A stretch of 11,695 bases of DNA from Bacteroidia bacterium. Its GTDB lineage: Bacteria > Bacteroidota > Bacteroidia > NS11-12g > UBA955. The notes beneath the pieces are model-generated. The model had not been told where the DNA came from. It saw only the letters and a list, made by a program, of their open reading frames with translations, and ran no database searches. Shown here in pieces: positions 5,916 through 11,695 of the stretch (the stretch's first letter is position 1; each line of letters starts with the position of its first letter). The stretch covers positions 1 to 11,695 of the forward strand of contig JADLHV010000064.1 in the NCBI GenBank assembly GCA_020848595.1, read 5' to 3'. A program made the translations under genes and the position numbers.

Positions 5916-7355
5916 TTATTGTCCTTGTCCTAAAGAGTATGCTTGTTTTCCGTCTATTATATATAAATTTTCCGTTTTTATAACGTCTATTCCATTAGCT
6001 TCCGCCTTTTGCAATAGTTCTAAAATATTAGATTTGGTAAATTCTGATTTAGATTTAAAACGACATCTCCAATGGTCTGTACAAAATGTTTCTTTAAACC
6101 CATCAGGCCATACTTTAATGCCTCTATTCGTGATCATGCTTAATTGTATTTGGTCTGAATTAATTTGAGAAATTAAGTGGCTCATTTCAATTGGGTCTGT
6201 ACCTCTCCAATGAACAAAAAGATCAACACCTTCTAGTTTTTTTGTTTTAGCTTCTTTTCGCTGATATTTCGGAAGTTGCATCACATAGTCACTTGAAAAG
6301 TTTGCAGCTTTAAGTGTCTTTGGAACAAGTCCTAGATTTTTAATTACTGCATCTGCAAATTCTTGTGTTCCAACTTTTATGCGGCTCTTGCCTTCTTTAT
6401 AAATGTCGTAAGTGTGTATTCCATCTTCAATAGTCTTGAGCCAAGCATTTTGAATATTTTCAGCAATACTTGTTTGTCCAATATGATTGAGCATCATAAT
6501 AGCACCTTGCAAAAGACCAGAAGGGTTCGCTAAATTTTGTCCCGCTCTTCTAGGTGCAGAACCATGTATAGCTTCAAACATAGCACACTCTTCGCCAATA
6601 TTAGCCGAACCTGCCAAACCAACCGAACCTGCAATCTGAGCTGCTACATCCGACAATACATCACCATAAAGATTGGGCATAACAATGACATCAAAAGCTT
6701 CAGGTGTGTCGGCCATTTTAGCAGCCCCAATGTCAATTATCCAATGTTCATTTTCAATTTCTGGATATTCTTTCGAAATTTCATTAAATACCTGATGAAA
6801 TAAGCCGTCTGTTTGTTTCATGATATTGTCTTTAGTAAAACAAGTAACCTTTTTTCTTTTTTGTTGACGTGCAAACTCAAAAGCATATCGAATAATTTTT
6901 TCGCATCCAGGTCGACTTATCAATTTAAGACATTGTACTACTTCATCGGTCTGCTGGTGTTCTATGCCTGCATACAAATCTTCTTCATTTTCTCTAATAA
7001 TTATTATATCCATTAAAGGATGTTTAGTTTTTACAAATGGATGAAAACTTGAGCACGGACGAACATTTGAATATAATCCTAAGAACTTTCTAGTTGTTAC
7101 ATTTAAACTTTTATAACCGCCACCTTGTGGTGTTGTAATGGGCGCTTTTAAGAAAATTTTATTCTTTCTTATTATGTCCCAAGATTCGTTCGAAATGCCA
7201 GATGTATTTCCAGAAAGATAGACTTTCTCTCCTACTTCTATTTCTTCGGTCTCTATTTGTGCACCAGCTTCAATTAAAATTTTAAGGGTGGCATCCATTA
7301 TTTCTGGACCTATTCCATCGCCTTTTGCAATTGTGATTTTTTGTTTTGTATTCAT
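5916..7355 (-). CDS. icd: NADP-dependent isocitrate dehydrogenase, Thermus-like long form
   Basis: This enzyme decarboxylates isocitrate to 2-oxoglutarate in the TCA cycle, producing reduced cofactor and CO2. It has 479 residues from the ATG at 7355 (the preceding in-frame codon is TTG). The N-terminus TIAKGDGIGPEIM is the family signature. The substrate-binding loop is SLNVTTRKFLGLYSNVRP, with the expected Ser, Asn, Arg, Arg, and IIIIRENEEDLYAGIEH supplies the next Arg. YGDVLSDVAAQIAG carries the metal-binding Asp residues, and HGSAPRRAGQNLANPSG is the cofactor loop. An extra C-terminal domain of about 150 residues (VDLFVHWRG... MITNRGIKVWPDG... DHWRCRF) matches the long isocitrate dehydrogenases of the Thermus/Rickettsia type. 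The cofactor loop has Arg-Arg where E. coli has Lys-Tyr; NADP use is likely but inferred. It heads a three-gene minus-strand operon. Confidence 0.93.
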   Translation of the reverse strand: MNTKQKITIAKGDGIGPEIMDATLKILIEAGAQIETEEIEVGEKVYLSGNTSGISNESWDIIRKNKIFLKAPITTPQGGGYKSLNVTTRKFLGLYSNVRPCSSFHPFVKTKHPLMDIIIIRENEEDLYAGIEHQQTDEVVQCLKLISRPGCEKIIRYAFEFARQQKRKKVTCFTKDNIMKQTDGLFHQVFNEISKEYPEIENEHWIIDIGAAKMADTPEAFDVIVMPNLYGDVLSDVAAQIAGSVGLAGSANIGEECAMFEAIHGSAPRRAGQNLANPSGLLQGAIMMLNHIGQTSIAENIQNAWLKTIEDGIHTYDIYKEGKSRIKVGTQEFADAVIKNLGLVPKTLKAANFSSDYVMQLPKYQRKEAKTKKLEGVDLFVHWRGTDPIEMSHLISQINSDQIQLSMITNRGIKVWPDGFKETFCTDHWRCRFKSKSEFTKSNILELLQKAEANGIDVIKTENLYIIDGKQAYSLGQGQ

Positions 7356-7358
7356 CAA

Positions 7359-7433
7359 TGCAAAGTTGAAACTATAATAATAATAAAAATAATTTATTGT
7401 TTAAATGTTAATGATAAAAAAAATTAATGAATT
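7359..7433. repeat. Regulatory block shared with 3739-3813 (copy B, upstream of icd)
   Basis: The second copy of the block described at 3739-3813, 57/75 identical without gaps. In this copy the plus-strand -7 element TATATTTG is not preserved (TATTGTTT at the same place), and the conserved ATGAATT at 7427 opens a frame that stops after five codons. The minus-strand TTTGC element is preserved and serves icd. Confidence 0.7.
7361..7368 (-). promoter_or_regulatory. Weak -7-like element of the icd operon, very close to the start codon
   Basis: The minus strand reads CAACTTTGC here, one base off TAnnTTTG plus the frequent C. No TTG lies at the usual distance upstream. Transcription would start within a few bases of the ATG at 7355, so the mRNA could be leaderless or nearly so. 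Confidence 0.4.
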
Positions 7434-7545
7434 GTGATTCTTAATCATAGTTTTACTTTTTTGCCTTTCCCATAACTCCCAAATCTTAATTTCTTTCTTT
7501 TTCTATTTTAAAGCTTTCATTTTTATGTTCTTTAAAGAAATTTAC

Positions 7546-7553
7546 TATATTTG
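7546..7553 (+). promoter_or_regulatory. -7 element of the outer-membrane protein gene
   Basis: TATATTTG is an exact TAnnTTTG match 40 bases before the ATG at 7594. No TTG is present at the usual -33 distance, so the call rests on the -7 element and its position. Confidence 0.45.
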
Positions 7554-7593
7554 AATTAAAATAGTGCTTATTTAGTGCTGTCTTAATATTTAT

Positions 7594-8535
7594 ATGTTCG
7601 GTAGAATGGTCAATTTATCTTTTATTGCTTTGCTTTTCATCCGATTTGAAAAGCTCTGGAAATCTATATCTAGACTATCCTTTTTTCTTCCTTTTCGCCT
7701 AGTTAGATTCTCTTTCATCTATGTTTGTTTGCTCTGTCAAGTGTATTCTGTTAGCGCTCAAACTACTTATTATTATCCGAGAAATTTAGTATCCCCTCAT
7801 TTTAGAAACATCGGAGATATTTATGCCAATGCCTGCTTGTCTAACTATGTTACTGAATTTAATTTTGGTTATGCTATAAGTGATCATCTTGCGGCTTACA
7901 TTGGTTATAGTAGAGCTGTATCTAAATTCGATGATGATATTTTTGTGAGTAACTCTAGTTATAATACTTATAGATACAGTGATGCAATGACGTATGCTGT
8001 CGGGAGGTATTTAAATCAATCTAAATCAAGTTCTATTCGTTTAGGATTATTTTCAGAATATATGGTTGCCAATGATAGAACTATTGCAGAACAATATTTT
8101 ATTGGGACTTCTGGAAACCTAAATTTAAGATATCGTGTTTTAGCTTTTCGGGCAAATGTGCTTTTTAGAGACGATGCTCCACGTGAAAAATCTAGGTTCG
8201 GTTACAGCGTAAGAGTCGGACATCTGGATTTTACTAGAACTAGCACAAGTTCTAAACAGTTGTTTGAATCTGAAATTAGTAGAATAAAAACAGCTCAAAG
8301 TTATTGGATATTAGAACATGGCGTAAAAATGATTTTTGTAGGTAAAAGATTAAATATTTATGGTCAGGTGAATTTTAATCACAGTTTTTTTAAGAGGAAT
8401 ATTTCAGGACCAATGCCACGCAATAGTGTAAATTGGGCTATTGGAATTTCTATTACACCTAATGTTTTTAATATTTATGATGTAAGTGACAATTTGCAGA
8501 AACCTGATTTGCGTCCTGAACCTCCTCAACGTTAG
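7594..8535 (+). CDS. Exported outer-membrane beta-barrel-like protein, function unknown
   Basis: This is a 313-residue product. A signal peptide is visible at about residues 36-55 (basic Arg37/Arg39, hydrophobic core FSFIYVCLLCQVY, then SVSA), with likely cleavage just before or after Gln56. The mature part is rich in Tyr, Ser, Asn and Arg and shows alternating hydrophobic/polar stretches such as VTEFNFGYAISDHLAAYIGYSR, IRLGLFSEYMV and LNIYGQVNFNHSFF, typical of transmembrane beta strands in the outer membrane. It ends in a proline-rich tail (DLRPEPPQR) rather than an aromatic last strand. The signal peptide is preceded by about 35 residues, including a second hydrophobic stretch (LSFIALLFI); no later in-frame ATG, GTG or TTG would shorten it. 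The gene stands alone, divergent from icd and convergent with rmuC. I do not recognise a specific family. Confidence 0.8.
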   Translation: MFGRMVNLSFIALLFIRFEKLWKSISRLSFFLPFRLVRFSFIYVCLLCQVYSVSAQTTYYYPRNLVSPHFRNIGDIYANACLSNYVTEFNFGYAISDHLAAYIGYSRAVSKFDDDIFVSNSSYNTYRYSDAMTYAVGRYLNQSKSSSIRLGLFSEYMVANDRTIAEQYFIGTSGNLNLRYRVLAFRANVLFRDDAPREKSRFGYSVRVGHLDFTRTSTSSKQLFESEISRIKTAQSYWILEHGVKMIFVGKRLNIYGQVNFNHSFFKRNISGPMPRNSVNWAIGISITPNVFNIYDVSDNLQKPDLRPEPPQR

Positions 8536-8544
8536 TCGACAAAT

Positions 8545-8567
8545 GCACAATGTTTTTCTCTTTGTGC
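8545..8567. terminator. Possible bidirectional terminator hairpin between the barrel gene and rmuC
   Basis: GCACAA (8545-8550) and TTGTGC (8562-8567) form a 6-base stem with an 11-base loop, lying between two convergent stop codons. A T-rich run follows on the plus strand (TATTATTTTTT); the stem is short, so this is tentative. Confidence 0.35.
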
Positions 8568-8580
8568 TGAATATTATTTT

Positions 8581-9885
8581 TTAATTATCTAATAATAAAT
8601 CATCACTTTCATCTGTCGGAAGCGCTTCAACTTGTTTTAATTTAGAAAGCATCATTTTAGTTCGAGTGCCTACTAAAGTGTCTATTTCGGCATTGGCTTC
8701 ATTCAGCTTTTTCTGTGCTTTACTTAATACCTCTCCAAATTTTCCAAATTCTGTTTTTACAGCGCCTAATATTTGCCATACTTCACTGCTGCGTTTTTGT
8801 ATTGCTAAGGTTCTGAAACCCATTTGCAGGCTGTTAAGCATAGCTGCTAAAGTCGTTGGACCAGTAATGATAATTTTATAATCTCGCATTAAGGTGTTGA
8901 CTAAATCGGGTTGTCTTACAATTTCGGCGTATAATCCTTCAATAGGTAAAAATAAAATGCCGAAATCTGTTGTATTTGGAGGATCGATATATTTGTCATG
9001 TATATCTTTTGCGAATTTTTTAATCGATTGGTTTAACGATTTTCCAGAAGATTCAATTTCAGCCACATTGCCAGTGTCAAAAGCTTGTTGTAAACGCACA
9101 TAATCTTCTTGAGGAAATTTAGCATCTATGGGCAAATAAACTTGAGAACCAATTTCATCTTTACCAGGTAATTTAATAGCAAATTCGACAATATCGTTAG
9201 AACCATGTTTCGTCTTTACATTAGCTTCGTATTGTTCAGGCGCCATTATTTGTTCGAGTATATTTCCAAGTTGAATTTCGCCTAAGACGCCTCTGGTTTT
9301 AACATTGCTCAGCACCTTTTTTAAATCACCAACACCAGTAGCTAAGGTCTGCATTTCTCCAAGTCCTTTTTGTACGGCCTCGAGTCTCTCGCTAACTAAT
9401 TTAAACGATTGACCTAAACGCTCTTCTAAGGTTTTGTGAAGCTTTTCATCAACTGTTTCACGCATCTTTTCTAACTTTAGCTCTGTTGATTTAACTAATT
9501 CGTCTTGTTTCATCGCCATAGCATCAAATTTTTGTCTTTGAAGTTCGTTGAAGTCTCTAACATTTTGACTAAAACTGTCTTGGAATTGCTTGAGAGATAA
9601 AGACAATTCACTTCTGTTTTCTAGAGCATTTTTATTTAAACCCTCAGCAATAAGGTTAAGTTTTTCTTCAAGTTTTAGAGTAAGTCTATCTATTCCTAAA
9701 CTTAGTTCATTGCGGTTGTCTTTAAGAGCAGAAGCAAGTTCATTGCGATTGTTTTGTAATTCAGATTGCAATAAATTACGTGTAGCATCAATAACGATAG
9801 AAGCATCCGACTTCATGGATTTGAGTAAGATTAAAACCAATAAAATCAAGGCAATACTGAGTAAAACGATTAATACAATATTCAT
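8581..9885 (-). CDS. rmuC: DNA recombination protein RmuC
   Basis: This is a 434-residue protein from the ATG at 9885; an upstream TTG at 9906 lies in the -7 promoter element and is rejected. Residues 1-25 are a single hydrophobic N-terminal anchor. About residues 30-190 are a long coiled coil containing three related copies of a short unit (NNRNELASAL, DNRNELSLGI, ENRSELSLSL). The RmuC domain then follows, with the hallmark stretches KTRGVLGEIQLGNILEQ, DAKFPQEDY, FLPIEGLYAEI and GPTTLAAMLNSLQMGFRTLAIQ. RmuC has a nuclease-like fold and, in E. coli, limits recombination at inverted repeats; its direct biochemical activity is poorly defined. The gene is monocistronic here and convergent with the barrel gene. 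Length and domain order are normal for the family. Confidence 0.93.
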   Translation of the reverse strand: MNIVLIVLLSIALILLVLILLKSMKSDASIVIDATRNLLQSELQNNRNELASALKDNRNELSLGIDRLTLKLEEKLNLIAEGLNKNALENRSELSLSLKQFQDSFSQNVRDFNELQRQKFDAMAMKQDELVKSTELKLEKMRETVDEKLHKTLEERLGQSFKLVSERLEAVQKGLGEMQTLATGVGDLKKVLSNVKTRGVLGEIQLGNILEQIMAPEQYEANVKTKHGSNDIVEFAIKLPGKDEIGSQVYLPIDAKFPQEDYVRLQQAFDTGNVAEIESSGKSLNQSIKKFAKDIHDKYIDPPNTTDFGILFLPIEGLYAEIVRQPDLVNTLMRDYKIIITGPTTLAAMLNSLQMGFRTLAIQKRSSEVWQILGAVKTEFGKFGEVLSKAQKKLNEANAEIDTLVGTRTKMMLSKLKQVEALPTDESDDLLLDN

Positions 9886-9903
9886 AAATAAAAAGTTTGA
9901 ATG

Positions 9904-9911
9904 CAAAGATG
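9904..9911 (-). promoter_or_regulatory. -7-like element of rmuC
   Basis: The minus strand reads CATCTTTG followed by C, one base off TAnnTTTG, about 20 bases before the ATG at 9885. No TTG is seen at the -33 distance. Confidence 0.4.
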
Positions 9912-9955
9912 AGGAAAATGTCGATAAATGTATAGGGTTTTTAAAGTCGAGTACA

Positions 9956-10124
9956 TTGACTCAAAAGTGAGTTATCAAAAAAATGTTCAGGACATTAGTT
10001 GAGTGATAAATTATTTGTAAGCACCCATACAGTTGAAAGTCACCGGAAGAATCTTTTAGCTAAAACGGATACACATAATACTCAAGCGATGTTAAGACGT
10101 ATTGATGAAGAAGGCTTAGTGTAA
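9956..10124 (+). pseudogene. Relic of a LuxR/NarL-type response regulator (DNA-binding domain only)
   Basis: From 9999 to the TAA at 10122-10124 the plus strand reads 41 codons that match the last three helices of a LuxR-type helix-turn-helix: LSDKLFVSTHTVESHRKNLL (recognition helix at STHTVESHRKN), then AKTDTHNTQAMLRRIDEEGLV. There is no start codon before it other than TTG, and an in-frame TAG sits directly upstream (9996-9998). In the neighbouring frame GTTCAGGACATTAGT (VQDIS) would supply the missing beginning of the helix if four bases (TGAG) were removed. Further upstream LTQK at 9956-9967 resembles the LTxRE opening of the domain, and is broken by another frame change. The receiver domain is absent. 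I read this as the decayed 3' end of a response-regulator gene; a functional 41-residue protein is much less likely. Confidence 0.7.
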
Positions 10125-10280
10125 AATCTTTTACTTTTCTAATATATTTCGATGTTCTAGATGGTTTTTTGTAATTCTATACATTTAACTTTCAATTACT
10201 TTTAGTTTAAATCAGAAAATTCAATTGTTAACTCTGTTTTAGAATTCAGCAATTTGATTACTTTTGAAAAAAAATACATC
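10125..10280. other. AT-rich intergenic region between the LuxR relic and the metallopeptidase
   Basis: About 155 bases that, with the relic before it, fill the gap between rmuC and the metallopeptidase. I see the promoter element at 10259-10266 and nothing else: no RNA gene and no repeat. Confidence 0.6.
10259..10266 (+). promoter_or_regulatory. -7 element of the metallopeptidase gene
   Basis: TACTTTTG, an exact TAnnTTTG match, 14 bases before the ATG at 10281. It also argues against the in-frame TTG at 10254 as the start, since that lies upstream of the element. No TTG is present at the -33 distance. Confidence 0.5.
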
Positions 10281-11144
10281 ATGAAATGGATTGGAAGAAG
10301 ACAAAGTGATAATGTAGAAGATAAACGCAGTTCTGCTGGAGGAAAAGCAGTAATAGGCGGAGGCGTTATTGGACTCATTTTCTTGGTTTTGAAATTAATG
10401 TCAGGGGATGGGAATAGTGCCGAAATTTTAAATCAAGCCCTTCAACAACAAATGAATCCATCTGCACAGACAAGCGAGCCAACAAGCCCAGCAGATGATA
10501 GTCTTGCCGCATTTGTATCTGTGGTTTTGGCCGATAATGAAGATGTGTGGTCGAAAGTTTTTAAAGATTTAGGTTTACAATATCAAGAGCCTAAATTGGT
10601 CTTGTTTAGAAATTCTATAGAATCTGGTTGTGGACATGCAGGAAGTGCAATTGGACCATTTTATTGTCCAGCAGATAATAAAGTCTATATAGATTTAGCC
10701 TTTTTTCAAGATTTGAAAAATAAGCTAGGTGCTCCAGGAGATTTTGCTTGTGCTTATGTAGTAGCGCATGAAGTTGGACATCATATTCAAAATATATTAG
10801 GAACATCGGATGCCGTTCATAGCAAGCAACAAAGAGTCAGTGAAAAAGAAGCCAATCGATTGTCGGTAGCAATGGAATTACAAGCAGATTTTTATGCTGG
10901 AATTTGGGCGCATTATAATGAAAAGATGAAAAATGTATTAGAGGTAGGGGATATAGATGAGGCATTAGAAGCTGCCAATGCGGTAGGGGATGATCGTTTG
11001 CAAATGCGAGCAAACGGACAAGTAATGCCCGATGCTTTTACACATGGAACATCAAAACAAAGGATGTATTGGTTTAAACTTGGATTTAATTCAGGAGATA
11101 TTAATAAAGGCAATACATTTAAAGAAATGGGTGTCATTTATTAA
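10281..11144 (+). CDS. YpfJ-type neutral zinc metallopeptidase, membrane-anchored
   Basis: The product has 287 residues from the ATG at 10281. It begins MKWIGRRQSDNVEDKRS, the usual opening of this family, followed by a Gly-rich single membrane helix at about residues 24-41 (AVIGGGVIGLIFLVLKLM). A low-complexity Gln/Ser/Pro linker leads to the peptidase domain. The zinc-binding HEVGHH motif is at about 163-168, giving two His ligands and the catalytic Glu; a downstream ELQADFYAGIWAH (about 199-211) supplies the probable third ligand. The CGHAGSAIGPFYCPADNKVYIDL segment (about 117-139), with two cysteines, is also typical. Members are annotated as putative neutral zinc metallopeptidases; the natural substrate is unknown. 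The catalytic domain is probably outside the cytoplasm. The gene stands alone, with a possible terminator 23 bases after its stop and ssrA beyond. Confidence 0.92.
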   Translation: MKWIGRRQSDNVEDKRSSAGGKAVIGGGVIGLIFLVLKLMSGDGNSAEILNQALQQQMNPSAQTSEPTSPADDSLAAFVSVVLADNEDVWSKVFKDLGLQYQEPKLVLFRNSIESGCGHAGSAIGPFYCPADNKVYIDLAFFQDLKNKLGAPGDFACAYVVAHEVGHHIQNILGTSDAVHSKQQRVSEKEANRLSVAMELQADFYAGIWAHYNEKMKNVLEVGDIDEALEAANAVGDDRLQMRANGQVMPDAFTHGTSKQRMYWFKLGFNSGDINKGNTFKEMGVIY

Positions 11145-11166
11145 ATAGAATGGTAAAAGATACTTA

Positions 11167-11189
11167 TGGATTTAGATCTATAAAATCCA
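11167..11189 (+). terminator. Possible terminator hairpin after the metallopeptidase gene
   Basis: TGGATTT (11167-11173) pairs exactly with AAATCCA (11183-11189) across a 9-base loop, 23 bases after the stop codon. No T run follows at once (a T-rich stretch comes about 20 bases later), so its function as a terminator is uncertain. Confidence 0.35.
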
Positions 11190-11278
11190 GAGAATATATT
11201 AGCTAGACTTTTATTATTAATAGAGTTAAAAAAAGATGGCTGTTAAAAGAAGACAAGCTGTCATGCAATTCAAATAAA

Positions 11279-11310
11279 TTGAATTAGTTTAAAAATTTGC
11301 ATTAATTTTG
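11279..11310 (+). promoter_or_regulatory. Promoter of ssrA
   Basis: TTG at 11279-11281, a 21-base spacer, then TAATTTTG followed by C at 11303-11311. Transcription would begin near 11316, leaving a short 5' leader of about 14 bases to be removed (normally by RNase P) before the mature tmRNA at 11330. Confidence 0.65.
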
Positions 11311-11329
11311 CGGTCCTTTTAAAAACCTT

Positions 11330-11695
11330 GGGGCTGACTGGAATTGACGGGTAGAGCGGCTGAGGTGTAAGCATGTAGAGCTTTGTTTGCTGGCTCTTAA
11401 AACCTAACATTCAAAATTTAAGAGGCGAAAATAACTTCGCAATGGCTGCCTAATCTAGGATTAGACATATTCCATACGTCTACGGTACCTCTGTCTGAGC
11501 CGGTATCGGATTGGGCGTTCGACATGCTCAGATATGCATAAGGAATGGTTGTGCCCTAATGCATTACAAAGCGACATACGGATTAGGCTTGGCTTTCGAT
11601 GAACCAATTTAATCCCGACAATAATCATCGGTAAACATGTAGAAAGCGCCATCATCTCCTACTCCGGACCAGGGTTCGACTCCCTGCAGCTCCAC
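11330..11695 (+). ncRNA. ssrA: Transfer-messenger RNA (tmRNA), one-piece, 3' end clipped by about two bases
   Basis: tmRNA rescues ribosomes stalled on broken mRNAs and adds a degradation tag. The 5' end GGGGCTGACTGGAATTGACG is characteristic, and its first seven bases pair with CAGCTCC near the right edge (one G-U pair). A T-arm with GGTTCGACTCC precedes this. After the discriminator A only the first C of CCA lies inside the window. The tag frame runs from the resume codon GGC at 11424 to TAA at 11451-11453 and reads GENNFAMAA, after the Ala carried by the tmRNA itself. CTCTTAAA and TTTAAGAG just before the tag form a stem typical of the region upstream of the message part. The gene is in one piece, with no sign of the permuted two-piece form, and has its own promoter. 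Confidence 0.97.

Noticed and set aside
9590..9970. A 126-codon frame on the plus strand opposite the start of rmuC
   Set aside because: It is a shadow of the rmuC coiled coil. Only its last few codons (LTQK) are of interest, and those belong to the LuxR relic.
11225..11262. A possible hairpin GATGGCT / AGCTGTC upstream of ssrA, considered as a terminator
   Set aside because: The stem needs two G-U pairs, the loop is about 15 bases and no T run follows.
11461..11655. A 64-codon frame on the minus strand
   Set aside because: It lies wholly inside the tmRNA gene, which explains the sequence fully.
1..11695. CRISPR arrays, insertion sequences, phage genes, toxin-antitoxin pairs or tRNA genes
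   Set aside because: No regular direct repeats, transposase or integrase motifs, paired small toxin/antitoxin genes, or tRNA cloverleafs other than the tRNA-like part of tmRNA were seen.

Overview
The window is chromosomal DNA from an AT-rich member of the Bacteroidota, most likely a flavobacterium or close relative. The evidence is the set of TAnnTTTG-type -7 promoter elements with TTG about 19-22 bases upstream, the lack of clear Shine-Dalgarno sequences, and the protein families present: a type II isocitrate dehydrogenase with the Thermus-like C-terminal domain, a DUF6671 protein, a serine hydrolase with a DUF3471-like tail, and a tmRNA whose tag reads GENNFAMAA. I cannot name the genus. 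There is no CRISPR array, insertion sequence or phage signature; the layout is that of ordinary core chromosome.

Layout. Bases 2-1234 (+) are the 3' part of a serine hydrolase. Next comes ccmB (-), convergent with it. A TerB-like gene (+) is divergent from ccmB across a perfect 20-base palindrome that carries a -7 element on each strand. An SbtA-type sodium/bicarbonate permease (-) follows, then a roughly 390-base leader region and a LysR-type regulator (+). A minus-strand operon then holds icd, an 84-residue unknown protein and a DUF6671 zinc-ribbon protein. After it come an outer-membrane barrel-like protein (+), rmuC (-), the relic of a LuxR-type response-regulator DNA-binding domain (+), a YpfJ-type neutral zinc metallopeptidase (+), and finally ssrA (tmRNA), clipped by about two bases at the window edge.

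How the parts may work together. sbtA and the LysR gene are divergent neighbours, the usual arrangement for a LysR regulator and its target. The most notable non-coding signal is that about 75 bases just upstream of the LysR start (3739-3813) align without gaps to the region upstream of icd (7359-7433) at 57/75 identity, or 43/52 in the core. This suggests a shared cis element linking bicarbonate uptake and isocitrate dehydrogenase, or an old duplication of the LysR promoter and start. The second notable item is the decayed LuxR helix-turn-helix fragment between rmuC and the metallopeptidase.

I see no convincing new multi-gene defence or mobile system. The unexplained parts are the small protein of unknown function and the DUF6671 protein behind icd, the sbtA leader, and the shared regulatory block.
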